Assembly: GCA_019414025.1 (NCBI GenBank)
Contig: DXMU01000020.1
Location: 90,098 to 154,097, forward strand
Length of the DNA stretch: 64,000 bases
DNA from: Collinsella sp.
GTDB taxonomy: Bacteria > Actinomycetota > Coriobacteriia > Coriobacteriales > Coriobacteriaceae
Reading direction: 5' to 3'
This document shows positions 44,425 through 52,723 of the stretch, in pieces. The position numbers were made by a program, and so were the translations under genes. The notes beneath the pieces were generated by a model. It was not told the DNA's origin and made no database searches. It was given only the letters and a program-made list of their open reading frames with translations. How positions within the stretch are numbered: position 1 is the first letter of the stretch; each line of letters opens with the position of its first letter.

Positions 44425-45795
44425 ATGGACCAGGGTTCCGTACGCGATATTCTTGCCGGTAAAACCTACTTCATCCGCACCTTTGGCTGCCAGATGAATC
44501 AGCACGACTCCGAGCGCGTGAGTGGCCTGCTCGACTCGTATGGCTGCCTTATGGCGCTCGATCCGGAGCATGCTGACATTGTCGTGTTCATGACGTGCTG
44601 CGTTCGTGAGGCCGCTGACACCCGTCTGTACGGTCAGTGCAACTCTTGTAAGAGCCTCCCGCCTTCACCCTCGGGCAAGCGCGTGGTCGCCGTGGGCGGC
44701 TGCATCGCGCAGCGCGACGGCGAGGGCCTGCTCACAAATGTCGATAACGTCAATGTTATCTTTGGCACGCATTCTATCGCGCATGTGGCCGAGCTCATTG
44801 CCGAGGCATTCTTGGACGGCAAGCGTCATATTCGCACCAATGAGCACGAGGACACGGATGCTATGAGCATGCCATGGCATCGTGAGACCCAGTATCACGC
44901 CTGGGTCCCCATTATGACGGGCTGTAATAACTTCTGCACTTATTGCATCGTGCCGTATGTGCGCGGTCGCGAAAAGAGTCGCCCTTTCGAGGAGATTGTC
45001 GACGAGGTGACCGGGCTCGTACGCCAGGGCGTGCGTGAGGTCACGCTTCTGGGTCAAAACGTCAACTCCTATGGTCGCGATCTGTTTGGTAAGCCGCGCT
45101 TTGCCGACCTTTTGCGCGCCGTGGGCGAAACGGGTGTAGAGCGTATCTTCTTTACTTCTTCGCACCCCAAAGACCTGCTGCCCGAGACCATCGACGCTAT
45201 GGCCGAGACGTCTGCCGTCATGCCGCAACTGCACCTGGCAGTTCAGTCGGGCTCGACGCGCATCCTTAAAGAGATGAACCGTCGCTATACGCGCGAGGAT
45301 TATCTGGGGCTTGTCGATCGCATCCGCAATCGCATGCCCGATATCGCGCTTTCGACCGATATCATCGTGGGCTTCCCCGGCGAGACCGAGGAAGACTTTG
45401 AGCAGACGCTCTCGCTTGCTGAGACGGTCCGTTATGCTCAGGCCTATACGTTTATCTATTCCAAGCGCGCCGGTACTCCGGCCGCTGAGATTGTCGATCC
45501 CACGCCGCATGAGGTAATTCTTGAGCGCTTCAACCGTCTTGTGAAGGTTATCGAGACCACAGCGCACGAGTATAACCAGGGTGAGCTCCACACTGTTGTG
45601 CCGGCGCTTATTGAGGGTACGAGCAAAAAGAGTGACGCGGTGCTGCTGGGCAAGAGTCCTAAGAATCAGACCGTACATGCACCGATTCCCGAGGGCTACA
45701 GCATCGATCAGTTGATTGGCAAGATTGTCGATGTTGACATCGACGTTGCCAAGACGTGGTATCTGTCCGGATCCGTTGTGGGCGAGCCGCGCTAA
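44425..45795 (+). CDS. miaB: tRNA-2-methylthio-N6-dimethylallyladenosine synthase MiaB
   Basis: 456 residues. Methylthiolates i6A37 in tRNAs reading UNN codons. RTFGCQMNQHDSE, FMTCCVREAA and AVGGCIAQRDGE give the auxiliary cluster; TGCNNFCTYCIVPYVRGRE gives the radical-SAM cluster; a C-terminal TRAM domain follows. Start ATG 44425 is chosen by homology; a TTG at 44374 would add 17 unusual residues. The stop overlaps the miaA ATG (TAATG), so substrate-making MiaA is coupled to MiaB. Confidence 0.95.
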   Translation: MDQGSVRDILAGKTYFIRTFGCQMNQHDSERVSGLLDSYGCLMALDPEHADIVVFMTCCVREAADTRLYGQCNSCKSLPPSPSGKRVVAVGGCIAQRDGEGLLTNVDNVNVIFGTHSIAHVAELIAEAFLDGKRHIRTNEHEDTDAMSMPWHRETQYHAWVPIMTGCNNFCTYCIVPYVRGREKSRPFEEIVDEVTGLVRQGVREVTLLGQNVNSYGRDLFGKPRFADLLRAVGETGVERIFFTSSHPKDLLPETIDAMAETSAVMPQLHLAVQSGSTRILKEMNRRYTREDYLGLVDRIRNRMPDIALSTDIIVGFPGETEEDFEQTLSLAETVRYAQAYTFIYSKRAGTPAAEIVDPTPHEVILERFNRLVKVIETTAHEYNQGELHTVVPALIEGTSKKSDAVLLGKSPKNQTVHAPIPEGYSIDQLIGKIVDVDIDVAKTWYLSGSVVGEPR

Positions 45796-46733
45796 TGATT
45801 TCTCCCGGGGCAGGCCTTTCTGCCGTTGCGATTGTCGGTCCGACCGCAGTTGGTAAAAGTGATGTCGCAGATCGTTTGGCGGCTCGCCTTTCGTCCGAAG
45901 TGCTGTCGTGTGACGCGATGCAAATCTATCGAGGTATGGATATCGGCACTGCCAAGATGACACCTGAGGAATGCACGGCGCCTCTACGCCTGGTCGATAT
46001 TGTTGAACCGGGCGTTGCATATTCTGCGGCGTTGTATCAGGCAGACGCTCGTGTGCATGTTGAGCGCTTGCTGGGCGAGGGTCGCCTACCGGTGTTTTGC
46101 GGAGGTACAGGTTTGTATCTCAAGGCCGCCCTGGATGAGATGGATTTTCCCTCGGGCGAGCTTGAGGACGATCGCCGCGCGGGGTATCAGGAGCTTGCCG
46201 AGCGCATTGGCGAGGAGGCGCTGCACGCGCTGCTTGCCGAGCGTGACCCCGAGTCCGCCGCGGTCATCCACCCCCATAATGTTCGTCGCGTGATTCGCGC
46301 GCTCGAAATGCACGATGATGGCGTGTCCTACGCGCAGCAAAAGTCGCAGTTTAGTGTTCCGCGCGAGCATTATCACGCTCTGTGGTTTGGATTGACGCGT
46401 AATCGCGAGGCGCTTTACGAGCGTATTAACCTACGCGTCGATCTGATGTTTGAGCAGGGTCTTGTTGATGAGGTTTGCGGTCTTATGGACCAGGGGCTGA
46501 GAGATGCCCTGACTTCGATGCAAGCGATTGGCTATAAAGAGATCATCGATGCCTTTGACGGCGTGATTTCTATGGATGAGGCTCGCGATCTCATCAAGAT
46601 GCGTTCGCGTCGCTATGCCAAGCGTCAGCTTTCGTGGTTTAAACGCGATGACCGCATCGTGTGGTTCGATATGGACGAGCTTACGACCGATGAGGTCGTT
46701 GATGATATCCTTCATCGTATCGAGGCAGCCTAA
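45795..46733 (+). CDS. miaA: tRNA dimethylallyltransferase MiaA
   Basis: 312 residues. P-loop GPTAVGKS at 15-22, SCDAMQIYRGMDIGTAKMTP (substrate base recognition), FCGGTGLYLKA. Transfers dimethylallyl to A37 of tRNA, providing the substrate of MiaB. ATG 45795 overlaps the miaB stop by one base and the stop overlaps hflX by one base, giving a tightly coupled miaB-miaA-hflX unit. Confidence 0.95.
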   Translation: MISPGAGLSAVAIVGPTAVGKSDVADRLAARLSSEVLSCDAMQIYRGMDIGTAKMTPEECTAPLRLVDIVEPGVAYSAALYQADARVHVERLLGEGRLPVFCGGTGLYLKAALDEMDFPSGELEDDRRAGYQELAERIGEEALHALLAERDPESAAVIHPHNVRRVIRALEMHDDGVSYAQQKSQFSVPREHYHALWFGLTRNREALYERINLRVDLMFEQGLVDEVCGLMDQGLRDALTSMQAIGYKEIIDAFDGVISMDEARDLIKMRSRRYAKRQLSWFKRDDRIVWFDMDELTTDEVVDDILHRIEAA

Positions 46734-48022
46734 TGGCTCGGTTTCCCCTCGTTCCCACAGCGCCTGAGCCCGAACGTGCCGTTCTTGTCGGAGTTGAGTG
46801 GCGTGATAACGCCTGGCCGCTCGATCGTTCGCTTGACGAGCTTGAACGCCTGGCCCATACGGCTGGCGCACAGTGCGTGGCGCGTTTGTCACAGCGCCTG
46901 GTTAAGCCGTTTCCAAAATCGTTTATCGGCTCCGGTAAGGTTGAGGAGCTTTGCGGGCTCGTGCATCGTATGGATGCCGATGTTGTTATCTTCGATGACG
47001 ATTTAACGCCCTCGCAGCAGTCGTATCTTGAGAAAGCCGTGGGCGAACCGGTTAAGATTATCGACCGCACGGCGTTGATTCTCGATATCTTTGGCCTGCA
47101 CGCTCAGACCCGTGAGGGCCGCCTGCAGGTGCAGCTAGCCCAATTGCAGTATCTGTTGCCCCGCTTGCGCGGTATGTGGAGCCATCTTGCTAAAGAGCAG
47201 ACACGCGGTGGCATTGGTTCGCGCTTTGGCCAGGGCGAAAGCCAGCTCGAGGTTGACCGACGTTTGATTCGCAACAAGATTGCCGCGCTTCGTCGCGAGC
47301 TTAAGCAGGTTGAACAGCGCCGCGACGTCCAGTCAAAGAGTCGTATCGAGTCGCCGGCGTTTCGCGTTGCCTTAGCCGGTTATACCAATGCCGGCAAGTC
47401 GACGTTGCTCAATCGCCTGACCGGGTCCACGGTGCTTTCTCAGGACAAATTGTTCGCCACGCTCGATCCGACGACGCGCTCGTATCGCTTGCCCGGTGGC
47501 CGTGGTATGACCATTACCGATACCGTTGGCTTTATTCAAAAGCTACCGCATGGTCTCGTTGATGCCTTTAAGTCCACGCTGTCCGAGGTCCTTGGTGCCG
47601 ACCTGATCCTTAAAGTTGTGGATGCCTCTGACGAGGACTACGAGCGCCAGCTTGAGGCGGTCGATCGCGTTCTTGACGAGATCGGTGCCGGTGAGCGTTT
47701 GACGCTTACGGTGTTCAATAAAATCGACCTACTCGATAGCGTCGATCGATTGAGTTTCCATCGTCGCTATCCCGAGGCCGTGCTGTTCTCGGCCCAGACG
47801 GGCGAGGGGCTCGACGATCTCGTCGACCGTATTGCTCGTGAGGCAGCTGCCACCGATGTGTTGCTCTCCGCTGATATCCCGTATCGCGAGGGCTCCCTCA
47901 TTACGCTGGTGCATGAGCAGGGAACCCTTCTGCATGAGGAATATCTAGAGGACGGCGTTCGCATTGTGGCAAAGATGCCGGCCCGAATCGCGCCGCGTCT
48001 TGAGCGCTATCGTACGGAATAA
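46733..48022 (+). CDS. hflX: Ribosome-rescue GTPase HflX
   Basis: 429 residues. An N-terminal HflX-specific domain (FIGSGKVEEL, VIFDDDLTPSQQ, REGRLQVQLAQLQYLLPRLRG) and a GTPase domain with GYTNAGKST near 218, DTVGFI and NKID. Splits stalled 70S ribosomes, especially under heat stress. Start overlaps the miaA stop (TAATG). Its last 16 bases overlap the 3' end of the convergent membrane-protein gene on the minus strand. Confidence 0.94.
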   Translation: MARFPLVPTAPEPERAVLVGVEWRDNAWPLDRSLDELERLAHTAGAQCVARLSQRLVKPFPKSFIGSGKVEELCGLVHRMDADVVIFDDDLTPSQQSYLEKAVGEPVKIIDRTALILDIFGLHAQTREGRLQVQLAQLQYLLPRLRGMWSHLAKEQTRGGIGSRFGQGESQLEVDRRLIRNKIAALRRELKQVEQRRDVQSKSRIESPAFRVALAGYTNAGKSTLLNRLTGSTVLSQDKLFATLDPTTRSYRLPGGRGMTITDTVGFIQKLPHGLVDAFKSTLSEVLGADLILKVVDASDEDYERQLEAVDRVLDEIGAGERLTLTVFNKIDLLDSVDRLSFHRRYPEAVLFSAQTGEGLDDLVDRIAREAAATDVLLSADIPYREGSLITLVHEQGTLLHEEYLEDGVRIVAKMPARIAPRLERYRTE

Positions 48023-48711
48023 ACGAGCTCTAGCACGCCTAGAATGACAGGCTGATGGAGCAGGTAGAACGGTAAGGCATGCCGACCGAGGACTGCGAGC
48101 GCCGGGATGGGATTGGCGTATGCCCATACCGGCGCTTCGTGGCTTGATGCTTGTGCTGCCTGGGCAGTAAAGAAGCCGGTAAGGTACATAAAGACAAACG
48201 GAATGAGCGGATAGTAGTCTCCCGAAACAAAACCCGGGCCCGGGAATCCAAGCCATGCCAGGTAGGGGAGTGGGTAGACCGCTTTTGGAATGCCCCAGGT
48301 TAGGGCAAAAAGAACAAGGCACGCTGCGATGCCCCACGAGCCCGGCATTTTTTGAAGTAACGGACGGGTGAGTGCAACCACCGCGGTGCACGCCGCCATG
48401 CAATAAATGATGCCAAAGTTTACCGAATCGTCGACTGATACCAGTGTAGTTGCAATCCATACGACCAAAGCTGCGGCCGCGTACTTGAGGGCGCGCTTAA
48501 CGTTATTACGCGAGAGCGTGCACATCCAACCGGCGATAAACAAAAATACCCAGCTGATACTTGCGCGCCAGATATCCTGGAAAACCGTTTCGGTAAACCA
48601 TGGCATATCCCATCCATATAGGTAGGCCAAATCGTAGCAGGCGTGAAAACCTGCCATCGACAGCATCGTAAACCCGCGGACGGTATCAAATATGGTGATG
48701 CGTTTTTGCAT
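48007..48711 (-). CDS. DUF1624 / heparan-alpha-glucosaminide N-acetyltransferase-like membrane protein
   Basis: 234 residues with about six to seven hydrophobic helices. The N-terminus RITIFDTVRGFTMLSMAGFHACYDL-type pattern (DTVRGFTMLSMAGFHACYDL) and the C-terminal HALPFYLLHQPVIL are the signature of the DUF1624/HGSNAT catalytic family. Probably an integral-membrane acyltransferase acting on an envelope glycan; substrate unknown. The ATG overlaps the last base of the lexA stop, so it is co-translated with lexA and would be SOS-induced. Overlaps hflX by 16 bases. Confidence 0.82.
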   Translation of the reverse strand: MQKRITIFDTVRGFTMLSMAGFHACYDLAYLYGWDMPWFTETVFQDIWRASISWVFLFIAGWMCTLSRNNVKRALKYAAAALVVWIATTLVSVDDSVNFGIIYCMAACTAVVALTRPLLQKMPGSWGIAACLVLFALTWGIPKAVYPLPYLAWLGFPGPGFVSGDYYPLIPFVFMYLTGFFTAQAAQASSHEAPVWAYANPIPALAVLGRHALPFYLLHQPVILGVLELVYSVR

Positions 48712-49355
48712 TACGAAAACCGGCGCATTAACCCGACAACCTTACCCAAAATAACGGGGTTCGTCGCATAGATGGGCTCCATAGTGTCGTTCTCGGGCTG
48801 CAAGCGCACGCGCCCCTGCTCCTTGTAGAACGTCTTGACAGTCGCCGAGCCATCGATCATAGCCACGACGATTTCGCCGTTCATCGCGCTCTTTTGCTCG
48901 CGAACGATAATGTAGTCACCGTTGTAGATGCCGACATTGATCATTGAGCTGCCGTGCACTTCAAGGATAAAGGAGCCCTGGTCTGTGGCGATTTCGGTCG
49001 GGATGGTAAAGGTGTCCTCGATATTTTGTTCGGCCAGAATGGGAATCCCAGCCGCGACGCGACCGACGAGCGGCAGCGAGACCGTTCCGCGGGGCGCCGT
49101 GGGTTCATCGGATTTGGAAATCGAAACAGAGGATCCGTCCTCATCAAAGAGCTCTAGGGCGCGAGGCTTGGTGGCATCGCGCTTGAGCAGTCCTCGAGCC
49201 TCCAGGGCAGAGAGATGAGCATGCACCGTGCTGGGGGAGGAGAGGCCTACGGCCGATGCCATCTCGCGCACACTGGGCGGATAGCCCTTCTCCTGCTGAT
49301 ATTCCTTGATGAAGTCGTAAATCTGCTGCTGACGCTTGGTAATTTTGCGAGCCAT
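48711..49355 (-). CDS. lexA: SOS repressor LexA
   Basis: 214 residues. Winged HTH in the first 65 residues (VREMASAVGLSSPSTVHAHL), cleavage site A102-G103 in VAAGIP, catalytic Ser137 in HGSSM and Lys174 in TVKTF. Represses SOS genes until RecA filaments stimulate self-cleavage. Start at 49355 has GAGAGGA upstream; upstream in-frame codons cross the operator region and are rejected. LexA boxes at 49380-49447 allow autoregulation. Confidence 0.97.
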   Translation of the reverse strand: MARKITKRQQQIYDFIKEYQQEKGYPPSVREMASAVGLSSPSTVHAHLSALEARGLLKRDATKPRALELFDEDGSSVSISKSDEPTAPRGTVSLPLVGRVAAGIPILAEQNIEDTFTIPTEIATDQGSFILEVHGSSMINVGIYNGDYIIVREQKSAMNGEIVVAMIDGSATVKTFYKEQGRVRLQPENDTMEPIYATNPVILGKVVGLMRRFS

Positions 49356-49379
49356 CAGGGGATCCTCTCTGCCAATGTC

Positions 49380-49447
49380 AAACAAATGTTCGATTATTGC
49401 TTGACAGGAACAACTGTTCGAAGATAATAATAACCGAACATTCGTTC
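49380..49447. promoter_or_regulatory. lexA/LysM divergent SOS control region with LexA boxes
   Basis: Two perfect GAAC-N4-GTTC boxes lie at 49408-49419 and 49436-49447, and a one-mismatch box (AAAC-N4-GTTC) at 49380-49391. On the plus strand TTGACA (49401-49406), a 16-base spacer and GATAAT (49423-49428) face the LysM gene, with the first box inside the spacer, the same plan as in recA. Confidence 0.85.
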
Positions 49448-49515
49448 TCGCGCTAGACATTTTTGTCCGCGCGGCTTGATAAAACTGTTCTCAGCAAAAC
49501 ACGCGAGAGGAGAAC

Positions 49516-49968
49516 ATGATGAACGCAACGGATATGGTCCAGGGAAACCTCGCCCTTAAGCTCGTGGCACCTGCGGCGCCGGCTTTCACGGTTGTCAAAG
49601 GCGGTCGGTCTGGTTTCCAAACACTGCCTGGTAAGCCCGTCCGCAGCCAGTGCGTCGCCACGACTTCGGCCCCCGTTGCCCTGAAGGCCTCGACGATTGT
49701 CGCCCTGGCCGTTGCGTTCACGCTCTTCTTTGTACTTGCTACCTCGATCTTCAGCGCTCGTCACGCCGCATATGCCGAGTCGGTATCCAACGTTACCTAC
49801 GAGACCGTCCGTGTTCAGTCTGGTGATTCCTTGTGGTCGCTTGCCCAGGAGCATCCGATTGAGGGTCTTTCCACACAGGAGACCTCTGATATGATCCGCA
49901 ACGTCAATCACCTGGAGCATGGCTCGCTCGATGCCGGTGCGCATCTTAAAGTTCCCGCACGTTCCTAA
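49516..49968 (+). CDS. LysM-domain membrane protein, SOS-type cell-division suppressor (YneA/DivS/Rv2719c-like)
   Basis: 150 residues. A cytoplasmic N-terminal segment, one membrane helix at about 57-80 (IVALAVAFTLFFVLATSIFS) and an external LysM domain at about 96-147 (YETVRVQSGDSLWSLAQEHP). Divergent from lexA and followed by nrdR, the same order as Rv2720-Rv2719c-Rv2718c of Mycobacterium. These proteins delay septation during DNA damage. Control by two perfect LexA boxes supports this. Start ATG 49516 (or 49519) has GAGGAG upstream. Confidence 0.82.
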   Translation: MMNATDMVQGNLALKLVAPAAPAFTVVKGGRSGFQTLPGKPVRSQCVATTSAPVALKASTIVALAVAFTLFFVLATSIFSARHAAYAESVSNVTYETVRVQSGDSLWSLAQEHPIEGLSTQETSDMIRNVNHLEHGSLDAGAHLKVPARS

Positions 49969-50019
49969 GATTTACGTACCGTCGCATGGTAACCTTGTAA
50001 TCGTTTTAGAGGAGGTACC

Positions 50020-50463
50020 ATGCGCTGTCCCAAATGCGGCAAGGCACATACCCGCGTCGTTGATTCCCGCATGCAGGAATCTAATAACACCATCAAGCGT
50101 CGTCGCGAATGCTGCTCATGCAATTATCGCTTTACGACATTTGAGCGTTGTGAAGACCCTATCGAGGTCATTAAGTCAGACGGAACCAAGCAACGGTTCG
50201 ATCGCAATAAGCTGCTGGTCGGTTTGATGCGCGCCACGATCAAGCGAGATATTGACACTAAAAAGCTCAACGAGATCATTGACGATATAGAGGTCGAGCT
50301 TCGCTCCCGTACACTCACAGCCGTTACGTCTCATGAGCTGGGTGATATGGTTCTTAAGCGCTTGGCCAAGATCGATAAAGTGGCCTACATCCGCTTTGCC
50401 TCGGTCTATCGCGATTTCAAAGATGTCGATGAGTTTCTGCAAGAGCTCGACAAGCTAAGGTGA
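50020..50463 (+). CDS. nrdR: Transcriptional repressor NrdR
   Basis: 147 residues. Zinc ribbon with C3, C6, C31 and C34 (CPKCGKAHTRVVDSR, RECCSCNYRFTTFE) and an ATP-cone (VIKSDGTKQRFDRNKLLVGL). Represses ribonucleotide reductase genes in response to dATP/ATP. Its place between the SOS division gene and dut ties the region to nucleotide supply during repair. ATG 50020 has GGAGG upstream. Confidence 0.96.
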   Translation: MRCPKCGKAHTRVVDSRMQESNNTIKRRRECCSCNYRFTTFERCEDPIEVIKSDGTKQRFDRNKLLVGLMRATIKRDIDTKKLNEIIDDIEVELRSRTLTAVTSHELGDMVLKRLAKIDKVAYIRFASVYRDFKDVDEFLQELDKLR

Positions 50464-50467
50464 TTCC

Positions 50468-50911
50468 ATGTCCAGCATTACCGTCAACATAAAGCGTCTC
50501 GACCCCACCGTCGAGCTTCCCAAATACGCCCATCCCACCGATGCCGGCTTGGATCTGCGCTCCAACGAGGACTGCGTCCTGAAGCCCTTCGAACGCCGTC
50601 TGGTCTCTACTGGGCTGGCCATCGCCCTGCCTGATGGCTACGCCGGCTTCGTCCAGCCCCGCAGCGGCTTGGCCATCAAGCAGGGCCTGTCTATAGTCAA
50701 TACGCCGGGCCTCATCGACGCCCACTACCGAGGAGAACTCAAGGTTATCCTCATCAACCTGGATCCCTCCAACAACATCCAAATCAACAAAGGCGACCGC
50801 ATAGCCCAACTCGTCATCCAAGAAGTCCCCACGGTCAACCTCATAGAGGTAGACGAACTGGATAAAACCGACCGAGGCAACGGAGGCTTCGGCTCCAGCG
50901 GCGTCGCCTAG
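50468..50911 (+). CDS. dut: Deoxyuridine 5'-triphosphate nucleotidohydrolase
   Basis: 147 residues, trimeric dUTPase. Motifs DAGLDL (1), PRSGLA (2), GLIDAHYRGELKV (3), RIAQLVI (4) and GNGGFGSSG (5) are all present. Removes dUTP and supplies dUMP. The later part uses AAA, CAA, CGA, GGA and ATA codons more than neighbouring genes, a mild hint of different origin. Starts four bases after nrdR. Confidence 0.95.
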   Translation: MSSITVNIKRLDPTVELPKYAHPTDAGLDLRSNEDCVLKPFERRLVSTGLAIALPDGYAGFVQPRSGLAIKQGLSIVNTPGLIDAHYRGELKVILINLDPSNNIQINKGDRIAQLVIQEVPTVNLIEVDELDKTDRGNGGFGSSGVA

Positions 50912-50927
50912 GGGTACTCGTATCCCT

Positions 50928-51030
50928 CCCGCCCGGCGCTTACCTATATCATTCCATGCTCAAACATTCTCGCGTCGCTTCGCTCGCTGCGAAACTGCGC
51001 GTGGAACGATATAGGTAAGCCCCGGGCGGG
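50928..51030. repeat. Long palindromic element B1
   Basis: Arms 50928-50950 and 51008-51030 pair over 23 bp with one mismatch and continue with wobble pairs. The core 50946-51013 contains CATGCTCAAACATTCTCGC and GCGAAACTGCGCGTGGAACG. An inverted copy of this core lies at 51213-51270. Confidence 0.85.
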
Positions 51031-51062
51031 CGGCTACTCGCTTGAAACAATATTTACTTTTC

Positions 51063-51118
51063 TAGTAAGTCGATGCGATAAAGGGACGCCTCCTTTGTTG
51101 CATCGACTTACTGTATTT
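51063..51118. terminator. Bidirectional hairpin between dut and the glycosyltransferase gene
   Basis: AGTAAGTCGATGC pairs with GCATCGACTTACT (13 bp), and inside it ATAAAGG pairs with CCTTTGT, giving a long stem with AT-rich sequence on both sides. It lies between convergent genes and between elements B1 and B2. The remainder of 51119-51190 shows no gene. Confidence 0.65.
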
Positions 51119-51190
51119 ATATTTTCCTGTTTTACCTTTGCAGGTTCTAATGGAGGGGATACCGAAGTAGCTGCTAGTAAGTAAACGCAG

Positions 51191-51292
51191 CCGCTCTGCC
51201 GGAGCCGCCCTTATATCGTTCCACGCGCAGTTTCGCAGCGAAGCGAGAATGTTTGAGCATGGAATGATATAAGGGCGGCTCCGGCAGAGCGG
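51191..51292. repeat. Long palindromic element B2, inverted relative to B1
   Basis: Arms 51191-51216 and 51267-51292 match perfectly over 26 bp. The core 51213-51270 is the reverse complement of the B1 core, with a 10-base shorter loop. The outer arms are unrelated in sequence to those of B1, yet fully self-complementary. The element ends 12 bases from the stop of the glycosyltransferase gene. Confidence 0.85.
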
Positions 51293-51303
51293 CGGACATT
51301 CGA

Positions 51304-52605
51304 CTAGCGGATATGCGCGGGCTTTCCGCCCCAGTAGAAGCGGCAGAAGGCTCGTTTGCGCTTTTGGGGCTTGCCTACGAGCTCCATGGTTGCGATGGCG
51401 ATGTCTTTGGCAGCGTGAGGGCGGCGTAGTACTTCGCCGTTGATGAGTAGTGCTTTGAGTGATTCGGGATGGTCGTGCAGGTGGCGCAGGGTTACGATGA
51501 GCTCTCGTGCCGTGGTGACGTGCATGCTGGCTCCCATGCCGGTGAGCATGGTGGTGTTGGCCTTTTCTTGGCCGTAAGATTTGCCCAGCAGAATCATCGG
51601 CAGATGTGCGCAGAGGCACTCGGTGACCGTGAGTCCGCCCGATTTGAGAATTGCCAGGTCGCAGCCGTGCATGAGGGCCGCCATGTCGTCGACATAGTCC
51701 AGCACCGTGACGTTCTCGAGCTTCATGGCATCGAAGAGCGTCTTCAGCCGGGTGGCATACTCCACGTCTTTGCCGGGCAAAAAGACAAAGTGCATGTCTT
51801 CGAAGCTGCGCAGGAAGGGGAGTGTGTGGTCCATCGCCGCGCGAAAGCGGACGTAAGGCTGAGGCAAGCTGGCACCGGCCATTACTAGCACGACGGTCTT
51901 GTCGATGGGGAGGTTGAACTTGGCTAGCTCTTCCTCGCGATCGTAATCCGTGTCGAATCCGGCGCGAATAGGAATGCCGGTAATGCGAATCTTTGTCTCG
52001 GGCACCTTGCGCGGACGCAGCGTTTCGGCCATAAATTCGTTGGCAACACAGAAGAGATCGGTGTCCTTATGGGGCCACCAGCCCTCTACTTCGTAGTCGG
52101 TCGGTACGCAGATGACCGGATAATCGATACCCGTAATTACGCGGGCACCCACGGCAACATTGGCTGCTGTGATGTGCGTTGCGACCACGGCTATGGGCCT
52201 GCGGCTACGAATATAATCGTTGAAGGCGGGGAACATAATTCGCGACCATGCCGTGCCGCCACCCCAGAGAAGATGTCCCGTAAGCGTATATCTCCAGGTC
52301 AGGTCGTAAATGGGGCGCGTTGCTCCCGTAAAAGAAGCCGCGGTCTTATTGCCGTCGAATTTAATACGTCCAAAATCAAGGATATCGAGCACTTCAATCT
52401 CAACATCTTCGGGGATGCCATTGGTGCCGCGGATGAGGTCGAATGCTTGCGCAATCGCATTTGCGGCGGCCTTGTGACCCGAGCCGACCGAGGCGTGCAC
52501 GATGGTCACGAGAGGTTTTTGCTGTGCCAAGAGCGTGGTTTGCTCCGATTGGGGAGTGCTGTGCGTGAGCAGGGGAGCGTCGTCGCTCGTCTGCGTCTGA
52601 TCCAT
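51304..52605 (-). CDS. MGDG synthase-like glycosyltransferase (GT28 family)
   Basis: 433 residues. IVHASVGSGHKAAANAIAQA is the N-terminal motif of monogalactosyldiacylglycerol/diglucosyl-diacylglycerol synthases and MurG relatives; GGLTVTECLCAHLPMILLGK is the C-terminal sugar-nucleotide site, and VATHITAANVAVGA matches the acceptor half. Likely makes a glycolipid of the membrane, perhaps a lipoteichoic acid anchor; sugar and acceptor are not deduced. Start 52605 has AAGGGGAG upstream; the upstream ATG at 52644 overlaps the promoter -10 and is rejected. Confidence 0.82.
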   Translation of the reverse strand: MDQTQTSDDAPLLTHSTPQSEQTTLLAQQKPLVTIVHASVGSGHKAAANAIAQAFDLIRGTNGIPEDVEIEVLDILDFGRIKFDGNKTAASFTGATRPIYDLTWRYTLTGHLLWGGGTAWSRIMFPAFNDYIRSRRPIAVVATHITAANVAVGARVITGIDYPVICVPTDYEVEGWWPHKDTDLFCVANEFMAETLRPRKVPETKIRITGIPIRAGFDTDYDREEELAKFNLPIDKTVVLVMAGASLPQPYVRFRAAMDHTLPFLRSFEDMHFVFLPGKDVEYATRLKTLFDAMKLENVTVLDYVDDMAALMHGCDLAILKSGGLTVTECLCAHLPMILLGKSYGQEKANTTMLTGMGASMHVTTARELIVTLRHLHDHPESLKALLINGEVLRRPHAAKDIAIATMELVGKPQKRKRAFCRFYWGGKPAHIR

Positions 52606-52642
52606 CGATAACTCCCCTTCGACGTTGTAACACGGATTTATC

Positions 52643-52648
52643 ATTGTA
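52643..52648 (-). promoter_or_regulatory. -10 element of the glycosyltransferase gene
   Basis: TACAAT on the minus strand, 38 bases before the chosen start. No good -35 was found. Confidence 0.4.
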
Positions 52649-52723
52649 GTGCATGAGTGTCACGTTCACGTAAATTTGGGTATGAGCGCAAAGAACGACA
52701 ACGTTTCGATGAGAGGACTCTTC

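Noticed and set aside
51304..52644. Start of the glycosyltransferase at the upstream ATG (52644)
   Set aside because: This ATG overlaps the -10 element and has no ribosome site; the Met at 52605 has AAGGGGAG.
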